A stretch of DNA of 64,000 bases from Paragyromitra xinjiangensis (lineage: Eukaryota; Ascomycota; Pezizomycetes; Pezizales; Discinaceae): the NCBI GenBank assembly GCA_038503065.1, contig JBCAMK010000014.1, positions 496,001-560,000 of the forward strand. The letters run 5' to 3'. Both the position numbers and the translations under genes were made by a program. Each line of letters begins with the position of its first letter. The stretch's first letter is position 1. Positions 23,274 through 35,072 of the stretch are shown here, one piece after another. Below the pieces are notes generated by a model. It had not been told where the DNA came from. It did not search any database and was given only the letters and a program-made list of their open reading frames with translations.

Positions 23274-25659
23274 AATGTCTGAGGATTGTTGAGGATGGTA
23301 GGATATTGTATTTGTTTGCTGTGGTGTAGGGGGGTTTAGGAGAGGTGGTATAAAGAGGGGGAATGGTTAGGAACAAAGAGATTTTTTAATTTTTTTTTCT
23401 TCTTCCTTTTTGCGGCGGAGCAGAGTCGCGTGAGACACTCGTGAAGAGAAAAAGACTGAAAACTGCGGCCGACGGGAATAAAGAGGAGGAGAAAAGAAGA
23501 AAAAAAAACTTGAGGAATCGCGCTGCAAAATGATGAAGCGATGCGGTCAGCGGCGGAGGCTTTGAGAAGGGGGCGCAAATGTAAAAAGGGACGAAAGAGA
23601 TTTTGTGGACGAAGAGGGGAAGCGAAAATAAAAAAACAACAAAATCGTGTTTTCCTAATTTATCCCAGATAATCAAATCGCTATTCGTTTCACTGTCTGC
23701 TAAAGCCTAAACAGCAGTATGTATGTACCTCTCCAGAATACATTCGGGACACGCAGCAGCATATATCCACCTCTCTGCGCCCGCATCCACGGCCTGCGGA
23801 CCATCGTTTGACCCGATCACGGCCCTGTCGGCAGTCCGTTCTTTGCGTCATTTTTGCTTCCAGAAATTAGTCATATCCTAGCATGTGATAGCGGTGGGAG
23901 CAGAAAGATACAACCCTAGCCCTAGTGCATGTAAAGATCTCCTCGATGGTAACTAGCTGATCACTAATCCGAGTAGTCTCACGTGACCGTGTCGTATAAT
24001 TCTACTCTGAACCACACAACCCATGGAAACAACTTCTCTCTCAAAGCCACCAACACTCCCCATCATCACCTATTGCTGCTACGTCACTGCTTGCCACTAG
24101 TCGAGTAAACAAGAATCTGGAAACGTTCCCTGTAACGCCACACCAGTGTTATCTCTAGTTGAGGATCTTGATTTCGGTGCTTAGCGGATGTGGGAGGGTT
24201 TAATTTATGTACTGACATGGTGAAAGGTAGTGTTTAGCGAGACGGCAGAATAGAATCTGAGAGAAAGAGTTGAGAAGCGAGGGTAGGAAGGTTTGTGGTT
24301 TGGATTGTGGATAGGTGGACGCGTATATGACAGGATAAGTCGCATTGATAACGACGATGATATAATCTGGTTTTATATAGGATTTCTATATTCGATTAGA
24401 AGTTGGAAGGTTCTGTTTCCTGTTAGACTCTACTAGGAAGACCCCAGTTTTCCCCGCCAAGGCTCGAGTGATTGGTCGTGATTAGCTCGTGAGGTATTCT
24501 AGTAGAAATTGATTATCTCCAGTATGACGAGCTTCCCGATGCCAATAGGGTACTATCTATTATGGCCCCGGTTTAACTAAAAAGCGATGGATCTAGTGAT
24601 AGCATGGGTGTCTTCCTCTCCGTCTTTCGCCATCTCAGCTTGGCAAGCACTACTAGAGACCACAAAATGCTAAAAATCTGTCTCTACCACCTTCACCCTC
24701 GAGTTGCTAACATTCGCTAAGATCTGATAAACGGTATATCCATCCAACTACCGCTACCTGGACCTAGAGTCGAGGAAGCCTCTGACAGACTGGACTTACT
24801 ATCTAGATCCGATTGGGCACATGGTTTACCGAGTGAGATTCCATGACATTAGCTAACAGCGTGGCTGGAAGTGGGGTAAGTTTAGCCTCTGTAATACGCA
24901 GGACGACGGTTGTTGAATATTTGTCTATCTACCGTTAATATTTGGGTGCGGGTAGAGTTTAATTTCACAGTCTACGTTCGTTTGGATGGGTTGAAGGTGA
25001 AATTAATTTCTGCAGCCCATATTGACGTATGCAGCGAGCAGCGGTGATGGCACATGATTACACAGAAATGTTATGGTACCTTGGGTGATTGACTACGACC
25101 CAAACACCCACTCTAGACGGCATCTCGAGCACTTCACAACAAATCTCGAAAATAGACGTTTATCCATCACACTCTTCATTCCTTTTCTCTAACCATTACA
25201 CCCCCCAAAAAAATCACTGGAAAAACCCGGACACGATCTCCACAGCTATATATTCTTTGTCTTTCACTCAATAAGGAACAAAACCCAAGAAAACATCAGA
25301 ATCATAGAGAGCGGGAAAAACCCAAGGAGAAGGGGGGGAAGAACAGTCCTGTAATCATGCTAATCCTCGCTCGTGGCCATGCACTTACGTATCCCATCGT
25401 GAGAAGAAAAAAGAAAAAAAAGAGTACAAATCTACCTTGTTTCGTCCCTACACAAGGGAAACTAGAGATAGAAGAAAACCACAATAATAAAAAAACGCCC
25501 GAAAGAAATCGCATCAAACTAAACAGCAATACCAGTAATCGAAGAGATTTGAAATTATTGAATGTTCAAACAAGGAAAGAGACTAGACAGAAAGCAGTAT
25601 TTTCGTTAACCCCTCCCGCAACACCTGTTACAACTATGAAAAGAGTAAACTAGCCCAAT
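23274..25659. other. Long intergenic region
   Basis: The left part is the DGK1 promoter and 5' UTR side, purine-rich with A and T homopolymers at about 23380-23650. The remaining 2 kb has short frames without motifs (25089-25274 +, 25302-25529 -, 25357-25653 +). The last 400 bp should include the 3' UTR of the nucleoporin-like gene. No gene supported. Confidence 0.5.
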
Positions 25660-27877
25660 TTAGACTTTGACGGCCTGGGAAAACAGATCACCAAACCCAG
25701 TTGGGTACTCGGCTAATCTCCCCGTCCACGCGTCTGCAACAGCGCCTTTCATAGCCTGGGAGCCGAATGAGTTATCAAACGGCCAAATTATGGAAGAAGC
25801 CAGCTGCTTGGATGACAGCTATAGGATGCGTTAGTAAGCTATTTTTTAACGTTCGGGTGTGTATTGGAAAGTAGGGTAAACTCACAGCCTCAATCTTCGC
25901 CCTAACATCTACCTTCACATCGCTCTTTCCAACATTAATCACGCCTGCATTCTCCTTCAACCCCTTCTGCGCAAACACGTTACTGCCCTGTGCCTGTTGT
26001 AGCATCAATCCCTTCTTCTTCAACTCAGTCTCACCACCCTTCTTGCTTCCCTCGCCCGAATTCTCCTTATCTTCCTTCTCGGACTGATTTTCCTTGTCAT
26101 CGTAATCAGCGGCAGTCCTGCTCTCCCTGAGCGACGAAGACACCATAGGCTTGAACTTCTCTGCCTGGCTTCGCTGCCTTCCAACAGCCGTGGATTCCTT
26201 TGGAGCGCCAAGTCCGAAACCCCCTGTGGGTTGAGACCCAAAGAGGGAGACAGCTGGAGGCTGTACGGATGAAGTGAGCGGTGCTGGGAGTTGGGCATGG
26301 GACATGGTAGGTGGGGGTGGTGGGCCAGCGGAGATGTTTTCCTTGTCTGATGAGTCGGAGCCGAATGACCATGTTGACGGGGTGGTGAGGGAAATGGGAG
26401 GGATTTCAGCCGGCGGTGGGGCATCGGAGATCGTGAAACCAGGGCCAGTATCAGCGTCCCCAGCAAGAAGAAAGGACGGTGCTGGTGCAGAAGCCTCGAA
26501 GAGGTTGCGAGAGGGCATAGTCTGGGGGGATTCCCGTGCCTTCTTGATGGGTGACTTAGGTGGAGACGAAGGTGTGATTGGGAGCTTGGTTATAGAGGTG
26601 TCCTCGGGAGTTTCCTCGGCGATGTCTTCGACAGTGGCTTGATTGATAGAGGTAGACACAGAAGGACTACCTTCAAGGCCCTTTCCTTTGTCCTTAGGTC
26701 GTCTTTCGGAGTCCGAATCGGTCATCTGCTCATCGTCGTCAGGCACCTGGCCCATAGCACGGAGCGCCTCACGCATCTCATATTTATCCTCTAGCGCCGC
26801 GATCTTGCGCTCCTTTTGACGTTGTTTCAACAGCTCCAACTTCTCCGCAGGTGTGAGCTCTTTCTCTTCCTCAACCGTGAGCTGGATTTTCTCCTTTTTT
26901 TGTGATGTCCGGCGCGCGTATGGGTCGTAGCGGTGGGTCTTCTTTGCGGAACGCATGCGCTCAATGAAGTTGTTTGGCTTGTGGAGGCTACTGACGGCTG
27001 GAAGGGCTTTACTGGATTTGATCGGTGTGCTCATGGTCGAGCGGCGCGCACGTTTCGAGGGTGCTGTGCTCTTGACAGCAGGGTTTGGTTTGTCATAAAC
27101 AAAGAGACCCGAGGGGCTGACGTGGGATGGGGCCCCAGAGAAACTCTTCGAGATGTCAAATTCACTGCTATAATGGTTGCTGCTCGCGCCGTGTTCATAG
27201 TCGAGGAGAAGAGGTGGGGTGCGGCGACCGTCATCGGGCTTTCCGAAGCTGCCAGGGACGGAATAGCTCTCTGGGAAATCTTCTTCCATTACATCCTTCT
27301 TGGGAATGCCGACAATAAGGTCTTTTGTCTGAGTCGTGCCCTCCTCTGGTGCCCCGAGAATCGCCTTGACGGGTTTCTTGACACTATCTGGGAGGATAGC
27401 GCCGAGCCATTGACCCCAAGTCTTTTTACCGGTTGCTGGAGTCGATTGTTGACCTTTTGGAGACTTGACGGGCGTTTTGATAGGTGTGTTGGTCCGGGAG
27501 AAGATATTCCTGCTGGGGGTGATCTTGAAATCCTGTTCTTCGAAGGCGTCCCCTGACTGGTCTTCATCGGTTTTTTCCTCCTCGTATTCCTGGTCGTTAC
27601 TATCTTTAGCGCCATGCATGCTGAATGGTGACTTGCGCTGGGACTGTGGAGGCTCTTCATAGCTAGTCTCACCGATCAGCTGATCCTCTTCCTGGCTGGG
27701 GGCTGCCTTTTGGGCTGCCTTTGCGCGCTGGAGAGCCCTGGATGTGGTGGTGGAATAGGGGGTGTTGCGATGGGAGACACGGCCTGAGCGCTTCGGAGTT
27801 GTGAGTTGTGAGTTACGGGAGTTTCTAGGAACCTTGGATTGTTTAGGAGGATTGTAGGCTGGGAAAGAGGCACTCAT
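25660..27877 (-). CDS. FG-repeat nucleoporin-like protein
   Basis: Two exons (27877-25886 and 25818-25660; 67-nt intron, GTGAGT donor) give 716 residues. The last exon adds the segment with NSFGSQA and TGFGDLF instead of the frame's own early stop. The protein is basic and Ser/Pro-rich at the N-terminus, with a likely amphipathic helix at LPDSVKKPVKAIL. It has a charged helix around LTPAEKLELLKQRQKERKIA and scattered FG motifs (SFGKP, WSFGSD, SLFGSQPTGGFGLG, NSFGSQ, TGFGD). This composition fits a nuclear-basket FG nucleoporin of the Nup60/Nup1 kind, but I cannot assign the orthologue from motifs alone. A disordered nuclear protein of another class is the alternative. The gene lies just downstream of a small - strand gene (about 50 bp). 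Confidence 0.6.
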
Positions 27878-27925
27878 GGCTTTTGGGAGCGTCGAGAGTT
27901 CTAGTTTTTGCGAGGTTTGTTAGCG

Positions 27926-28323
27926 TCATGGATATTCATTTTTGCTCTCATGATCGCCTTGAGGTCGAAACAAAACAGAATAGTTTTTTCTCGTGAAACA
28001 AATAACAAAACATCAACATCGCGGGAAAAGCCAAAAAACCTACCTGAGCCGTCAACACTCATTCTTGCCTTTCCCTTCGTTTTCCCCAACTCCTCGAACC
28101 CACTCTTGTTCCCACTAAAGGATACTGACAATCTCGAGCTCTCGGCCTCCGTATCTTCGCCTTCGTCCTCGTCGTCACTGAACAACCCAAATCCTCTCCT
28201 TTTGGGAGCAGGCTTCCCGTTCACTCCCGACTTTGTTGTGAGTTGACCATTTTGGCGCCCCCCAATCGTGCTGCGGCTGAGCATTGATGCTGGTAGCGGG
28301 ATCTTGGAGCGGTCGGCCACCAT
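27926..28323 (-). CDS. Small acidic/basic protein of unknown function
   Basis: Proposed exons are 28323-28044 and 27957-27926, with an 86-nt intron (GTAGGT donor), giving 103 residues. The protein starts MVADRSKIPLPASMLSRSTI, has a basic stretch, then FGLFSDDEDEGEDTEAE and a Ser-rich tail. The frame is open far upstream of this Met (to about 28626), but that part looks like 5' leader. The end is uncertain: another acceptor would give a different 3' exon (ending in KPRKN). A 165-nt intron could even splice into the downstream nucleoporin-like gene in frame at its ATG. No family recognised. Confidence 0.4.
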
Positions 28324-29531
28324 AGGGAAAACGAGCGTGTTGTAGTGGGTGAAGATGCGTAGACGGAGGTGGAATGAAGTGTGGATAAAAGATAAGGGAG
28401 GGAAGATGCGTAGGAGAGGCTCTTTGGGGGGTTGGGGAACTCCTCTGGAGGATTTCTTTGATTTGGTTGAAGGTAAAGTTTGTTGTCTAAGCGACGGAGC
28501 GAAACGGGCGCGCCATCGCCAGTTCTTGGCGGGGGCTGGGCAGGCTAAGCCAGATTGGGCCATAATTGGGGGCCAATGACAAGTGACAACGCGATCGATG
28601 AGCTGCGAGGTGATGCAACTAGACACGCAGGACGTGAAATGCTGCAGTAGAGAGTGAGCTCGTATCCAACAGAAATTATAGGAACATCATTTGCTACAGC
28701 TCACCGAATTAGAACATGTTTATTTTCAGAAAGTAAAGACGCGTCAGTTTCGTGCTACTCTATGCTCGAGTGCTTTTTTGTGAGGCCCGGTCCATAAGCC
28801 AGCCCTTACTGTCGACCACCCGTGTAGAGGTCGTAATCATCGATCCTTAGCATTTCTCATATTTTCAGCATCAAAGTGACACCAAAAGCCCTCAAACATA
28901 TCTAGGCTAGGCCACAAACGCTTTGCTAAACGCCCCCCTTGAGGCGAAGAATGCAGTAAATACCCCACAAGACAGTTTCCTGACTCCCATTGATGTCGGG
29001 AATATCTCGCTCAACTCTATTTTAAGCACCGCTGGAAGTCGTTGGTGGGGATGGTGAGGCTTGATCTATGCATGCAAAACGTATCTAGAGCGAATTAATT
29101 GATCGACTATGGGTTCAATGAGCTTGGTGATTCAACCTAGGAGGCAGGAAGTGAGATAGGAGATTCACCGAGTTCCGGGGTAGATTCTACCTGCAAATAT
29201 TGGGACATAGCTCAGTCCCATCACCATCTCCCACCATATCCTTTGGGAAATAGTCGAACTATCAGCTAAAGGTAAAGACAAAGTAAGAGGAGGAGAGTGA
29301 AGGTTGATCTAGGCACAGCAGCTATCTCGCAGCTGACTAGAAAATATTTCCCATTTGTTAGACGCTGTGAGACCCACCGCAAAGCGGTCGACAGTGGTTC
29401 AAGAGAAGGAGACCAACGAGTTCCGATGGAAAGAAGACATTCATGATGGGAAGGTGAGGACGTTGGGTTAGTCACTGTATCATACAATTGATAAACATAA
29501 ACCGTTCGATATGAAGGAACTCATAGGGCAG

Positions 29532-29600
29532 GGCTAGGCGCGGGATTACATGTATATACATGTATCCAATAATTGACTTTTGGTAGTCTCGTGCCTAGCC
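29532..29600. repeat. Inverted repeat related to the MITE ends, enclosing two TACATGTA palindromes
   Basis: The right arm TAGTCTCGTGCCTAGCC (29584-29600) matches the outer end of the 222-bp MITE for its first 14 bases. The left arm (29532-29549) is its inverted partner with about three mismatches. The arms point outward, and the loop holds two TACATGTA sites (29547 and 29557). Confidence 0.55.
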
Positions 29601-30168
29601 TCACACACGCAGCTCCTACGGTGCGCAGCAGCCATAGGCAGTAGGGATGGGAACAAGCCTAGGCTTTTGGTAATTTGAAGCATTGAATGTTCATAGTTGG
29701 CCCATCTGTTAAGGCTTGACCTTATCTAGATTGAGATTCATACAAAATCTCTTAGGTCGTTTTTCTTTTCTTTTTAGGATTAGTTTGAGTGAGAGTAAGT
29801 GAGTAACCAGAGATACGGACGGTATTACTAAATATCGCCGCTCTTGTGTTTAACGAAGCTTTCACTGACGTAGGGTGTTGAGCTTTTTTCTTGCTTTGGC
29901 TATCATGGAAAATGTGGCGTAAAATCCGATACACTAAAACCAATATGTATAGGAATGATCCTGTGTAAGGTGAATGGGTGTATAAACCATGACACAAGAC
30001 GAGGTGAACCTGCTTTAATGTATTTAGGTTGGAGGGGATATCGCAGGTGGGCTTAGGAGGGTTGTGGTTTGGGATGTCACTTTGACTCACACAATCTCAG
30101 CAACGTATTGGTCTTATCTTATACGTAAATTTATGAAAGAGTAAAAGAACGAGTCACATGTATTCACC

Positions 30169-30254
30169 TAGTCTCGCACCGCCATTCGTTCGCTCTAAAT
30201 AGGGGGTTTGGCCGAGTTGTAGAGACGAGCCATGACAAGTCGGTTTCGAGACTA
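30169..30254. mobile_element. 86-bp TAGTCTCG...CGAGACTA miniature element
   Basis: It starts TAGTCTCGCACCG and ends CGGTTTCGAGACTA, so the ends are inverted repeats. Its left half matches the nested element at 7063-7120 (reverse strand), including TTCGTTYGCTCTAAATA. No perfect target duplication is adjacent; GTATTCACC on the left and GTATTCATC six bases beyond the right end are a weak candidate. Confidence 0.55.
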
Positions 30255-31317
30255 CATGTAGTATTCATCGACGATACTGTTGATCATCCTGCTAATAAAT
30301 ACACTTATCTACACCCAATCATACTGTATCACTCGATTTCTGACACGGTCGCCGAATTTTCTCCTGTGCTTATACATTGATGCCCTCTCACCTTCATCTC
30401 CAAAATATAGGGAAGATGGATTCGAGGTTGATTTAGAGTATGGAGGAGTAAAAACATATCTGACTTTCATACTATTGACGGTTCGTACCTGCATGTTAAC
30501 TGATTTTGGTGAGATTGGTTGCTAGGCCCCCAAAACGAGAAAAAAGCCGAGGCTATTGGCAGAGATTAGGTTAGAGTTCATCAGAACCTTCGTGGAGGCT
30601 GAGATGTTTTCATCAAAGGTTAGACCTCCTATGACTTACTCGTGGAAGCGGCGAGGACAATTCAATAGAACCTACACTTGGGATGGGGTGGTGACGGAGC
30701 TAGAGTGCGATCGTAAAGTTTTTGAGGTTAATAGAACTAGTTTGGTTTGTGCAAGTGAAGGGAAAAGCCAAGCGAGTCTATCCTATTTTAAACGGGAATT
30801 CAAATATGTAGTATTCTAACTGACTCGCTCGGTGTCTATTTCTGTAACAAGACTCTTGGTGGGGGCTGAGGTACTTTGCGAGATTCAGTCTTAATTGTGG
30901 GCGCAAGATCTCCATGCATCCACCGAGAAGCAAAATACAGTTAGATTTTCACTTTGGACTTCCAAGCTCTTTATAATCAGCAACTCCTTGGCTCCGCACT
31001 GGATCCCCGAGTTTTTCTTGGATAGGTGTTACAACGCACGAGATCAAGTAGAGCATCCTACACATGTTCATTACCAGCAATGATCTGTACTATTTCCCTT
31101 GAAAAACCTAAGCATTATGCCTGCGGAGTCTGTTCTAATGACTTCGTCCTATCCTAATCAGGCACTAACGCCGAACAAAGTCTTGGCAAACATCTAGATT
31201 AAGGCAAGCCACAGCCACGCCAAGACCGCAACATTCCACAAGAATTTTTTTCCTCACAAGCCCAACGTCTTCCCATCTTCACCAAATTCATCTAATTGCA
31301 ATTGCACACCATCAACC

Positions 31318-33173
31318 ATGGCCCCAGAAACTAAAGAAAAGAAAAGAAAGGGTATATATATATCTCTATCTGCTTATACTTCCACCTCTTTTTTCCTAAT
31401 TGCTAACCTCTAAACAGCCGCCGCCTCAGCACCATCCCCAACCGCCAAAAAATCAAAAAAGGCTACCCTCCCTCCGGCGCCTGCGGCTGCGACAAAACCT
31501 TCTACAGGACCTACTACGCGTTCCTCTTCGAATGGGTCGAAAGCGCCTATTCGCAAGAAGGCTGCAGACTTTATGTCTGACGGCTCAGACTCTGAAGATG
31601 ATGGCTGGGCTGCTCTCGAGGCTAAAAAACCTAAAGGCAAGAAAAACGCCGTAGGGAATGGTAAGGCAGCGAAAGCTGCTGTTTCAAAGAAGGGGAAGGG
31701 TGGCAAAAAGGGTAAGAAGGATAGTGTGGAGGAGAATGGGGTTGCGTCGAAGTCTGGCAAGTCACAGAAGTCGACTGAAGAGGAGACTATCTCGCTTGAT
31801 GTTCTTGACGATGAGCTAGTCGAGGCGGACGATTCGGCGGATGAGAGCGCGGAGGAGGAGATTGATGATCAGACTGCGACGCTGTTGAAGGGGTTTGAGA
31901 GCAGTGATGACGAGGAGAACGATGACGACGAGGTGCCAACTGCAAAACAGATGGCAGGAGCGAAGATTCCAGACGAGAAGAAGACTAAGGAGAAGATTAG
32001 AGCTTTAGCAGTTAGGGATAAGGTTTGTTTTTATCCCCCTTTGACTTTCGTTTTTTCTGCGAATTGCACATTGCCCCTCACGCTGGTGATCGATATGATG
32101 AGACATAAAAAATCGATTAGTCTTGAAGACAAACACATGGTTACAAAATTTAGCATGCGAGCCTCTCTGATCCACACTGCCAACCCTTACCCCATCCCCT
32201 CTCTTACACACCCTGGATAAGGATATAACTAACGCATCTCCGACTTAAGTCCACCCCCGGCGTAATCTACCTCGGTCGCATCCCTCACGGTTTTTACGAA
32301 CAAGAAATGCGCTCTTATTTCACCCAATTCGGCACCGTCACACGTCTGCGTCTCTCACGCAACAAAAGGACCGGAAACTCCAAACACTACGCCTTCATTG
32401 AATTCGCCGACTCCGAGGTTGCCAAGATCGTTGCCGAGACAATGGACAATTACCTACTGTTTGGCCATATCCTTAAGTGTAAGACGGTCCCTCGCGATGA
32501 CCTCGAGTTCATCGAGAAGCTGTTTAAGGGCTCCGGTAAGAAGTTTAAGCCGCGTCCTGGCGCGAAACTACACCAGAGGGTGTTGGAAAGGAAACGCACG
32601 GCTGAGGAGTGGGAGAAGGAGATGGTTAGGGAGACGAGTAGGAGGAAGCATGTTAATGAGAAACTGAAGAAGAGGGGGATTGATTATGAGTTTGAGGCGC
32701 CAGAGGTTAGGAAGCCGGAGCCGATGGAGATTGATGAGGCTCCTGTTGCGGTGGTCGAAGAGGCTGTTGCTGTTGCTGAAGAGGCAGTTCCTGAGAAAGT
32801 AGTTGCCGAGAAGAAGAAGGGGAAGAAAGGGAAGAAAGGGAAGAAGGCTGTTGAGGCTACTCCTACTACGGTGGTTGAGGAAACAGTTACTATTGTGGTC
32901 GCTGAGGAGGAGGTTCCCGAGAAGGCAGCCCCTGAGAAGAAAAAGAAGGGGAAGAAGGGAAAGAAGGATATCGTTGTAGCCGAGAAAGTCGTCGAGAAGG
33001 CTGTCGAGAAGGCCGTTGAGATTGTTGCTGAGGATGATGGTATCGATGAGGTCGAGGTCCAGGCTGTTGTCAAGAAAGCAAAGTCCAAACCGAAGGCCAA
33101 ACTACCCGTAAAGGTCAAATCGCCAGTAGGCAAGGTCACTAGGAGGTCTGCTGCAAAAAAGTCGAAGGCGTAA
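31318..33173 (+). CDS. NOP15: Nop15-like nucleolar RRM protein for 60S ribosome assembly
   Basis: Three exons (31318-31351, 31418-32022, 32250-33173; introns of 66 and 227 nt) join to 520 residues. Nop15 (NIFK in animals) binds pre-rRNA near ITS2 in early pre-60S particles. One RRM (about residues 214-295) contains GVIYLGRIPHGFYEQEMRSY, FTQFGTVTRLRLSRNKRTGN and HYAFIEFADSEVAKIVAET, close to yeast Nop15. It is followed by KLFKGSGKKFKPRPG. The N-terminus is Lys-rich then strongly acidic. The C-terminus has at least three KGKKGKK blocks between Val/Ala/Glu-rich stretches, making the protein more than twice the yeast length. The second intron is long for this window and has an ATAACTAAC branch-like sequence near its end. 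Confidence 0.88.
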
Positions 33174-33451
33174 TTAGTTCGATATCTGGGAGAAGGGTAT
33201 GCTGCACTGTATATACAAAAGTTTGGGTTTCCTGCTGCATGTGTACAATAATATCATGAATTACGGGCACAAGTTACAAGTTGCAAGCTATTAGCTTATG
33301 TCTACTGTAGTATGAATAGTGGGGCAGTTGCCAAGCCATCAGCCGCACGGAAGTCTCCGTTTTTTCACTGTGACTCTTTACTTATTCCCAGTTCGCTTTT
33401 ACCTTCCTATGTTCGCTGAATCTTGATATCTGACTCAAAATCGTCCATAAA

Positions 33452-35072
33452 ATGCGTCCTCTACTACTGGTCTCCCATTGCAATCGCAGCATACTCCCGC
33501 CTCTCGCCTGTAGTGCTCCTAGCAGACACTTCACAAAAATCACAAGGGAATACATCCCCGATAGCTCAACACAAAAATTCACTCGTATAGGCCACCTCGT
33601 TCGACGTGTCTTTATTAAGCCAGAATCGGTCACAGTAGAACAAGAAGGAGCAAAAGAGCTGGATCTGATTCTACCTACCCCACAGCACCGTCGAGGGGCG
33701 AGAATATCACGGTTCGAGTACGCTCCCACCGAGCGACTAACGGAGGAAGTCTATACACCGTCACTAATAAGGAAAGTTGTAATTGATCCAAAAGCTGGGA
33801 GGCATTTGAACAATCTTAGCCTAGAGCCTACCAATCACGAGCTCGGGGGTGGACCATTGATTAGGAGGGTTGAAGCTACCCCATTTAGATTCGAGAGAAG
33901 TATGACGGCCCCAGGACATCAACTGAGTTTGGAGGGGAATAAGGTAGAAGGTGAGGTGGCTCCGGCGAAGAGGGTGCCGAAGAACGCTTTGCCCTTGGAG
34001 GGACATATAATCGATATGCCGGAATTGAAGACGACGTATGTTGATACGCATTGTCACTTGTTTAGCACCCTGCAGATGCTGAAGAGCGTGAGTATCAATA
34101 TCTAGTGAGTGATGTTTTGTGCTTCGAAAAATATCTGACTTGTTCGCCTATCACAGAGTCTGCAAGACGAAACTATCCCCCAAGATGCTGTCGACACATT
34201 CGTAAAGACTATCTTCCCAAAGCAAGTCGTAGCCTGCGTCGATATCCATTGTGATCTTCCTCTCTCCGACTACCATGAAAGAGCAGTCGCTCTCGACTGG
34301 CCGGAGCACTTTAAATACTAGTTAGTCCCCTCAGCCTATACTCTCCATCAACTACCAAACACTACCCCTAACACCTTCCCGTAGTTTCGCAATTGGCGCC
34401 CACCCCCACGTCGCCATGGGCTACACCGACGAAGACCACGAACGCATCATAGCCACCATGTCTAACCCATCCTGCGTCGCCTGGGGCGAATGCGGACTCG
34501 ACTACTTCAAAAACCCAGATTCCACACACGAGACCCAACGCACCGTCTTTAAACGCCAACTTGCCGCCGCCGTTTCCCTCAACAAACCCATAATCGTCCA
34601 CACGCGCGACGCCGACACCGATACACTCGCCTGCATCCGTGAAATCGTCCCTCGGGACCACCATATGCACATACACTGCTTCACATCTGGGAGAAACCTC
34701 GCACGTACTATCCTGGAGGAGTACCCAAACTCGTTCATCGGCCTCACAGGTGTGGTCTCATATACTGGAACCGAACACGTTACTGAGCTGGTTACGACCG
34801 GGGAATTACCGCTGGATAGGATCTTGCTTGAGACGGATAGTCCATATATGGTTCCGAAACCTGCGTATAGCTGGTTAGCGAGGGAGAAGCCGGAGCTTAG
34901 GAAAGGTAGGTTTATGGTTAGTCATTCAGGAATGATACCGTTTACTGCGGAGATTTTGAGGGGGTGGGTGAATGAGAGGAGGGCGCAAATTGGGGAGCCT
35001 GAGATGGGGCTGGAGGAGGTGTTAGATGTTACGAGGAGGAATGCTGCGAGGATGTATGGGATTGATGTATAG
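33452..35072 (+). CDS. TatD-family metal-dependent hydrolase (Scn1-like) with a long N-terminal extension
   Basis: Three exons (33452-34087, 34157-34320, 34385-35072; introns of 69 and 64 nt) give 495 residues. The TatD domain starts near residue 198 and carries the expected metal ligands and active-site motifs: VDTHCHL, GAHPH, WGECGLDYF, IIVHTRDAD, IHCFTSG and LLETDSPYM. TatD proteins are TIM-barrel hydrolases, several with 3'-5' exonuclease activity; fission yeast Scn1 belongs to this branch. The first 200 residues are not part of the TatD fold. They begin with an Arg- and hydroxyl-rich segment poor in acids, which suggests a mitochondrial presequence (inference), and the rest is unknown. 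The gene follows NOP15 on the same strand after 278 bp. Confidence 0.88.

Larger units (their letters stand above)
28324..31317. other. Long intergenic region with inverted-repeat elements
   Basis: About 3 kb between divergent genes. It contains the inverted repeat at 29532-29600, the TAGTCTCG element at 30169-30254 and three TACATGTA palindromes. Frames at 29752-30090 (-), 30280-30525 (+) and 30556-30819 (+) show no motif I trust. The right end holds the NOP15 promoter. Confidence 0.5.
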
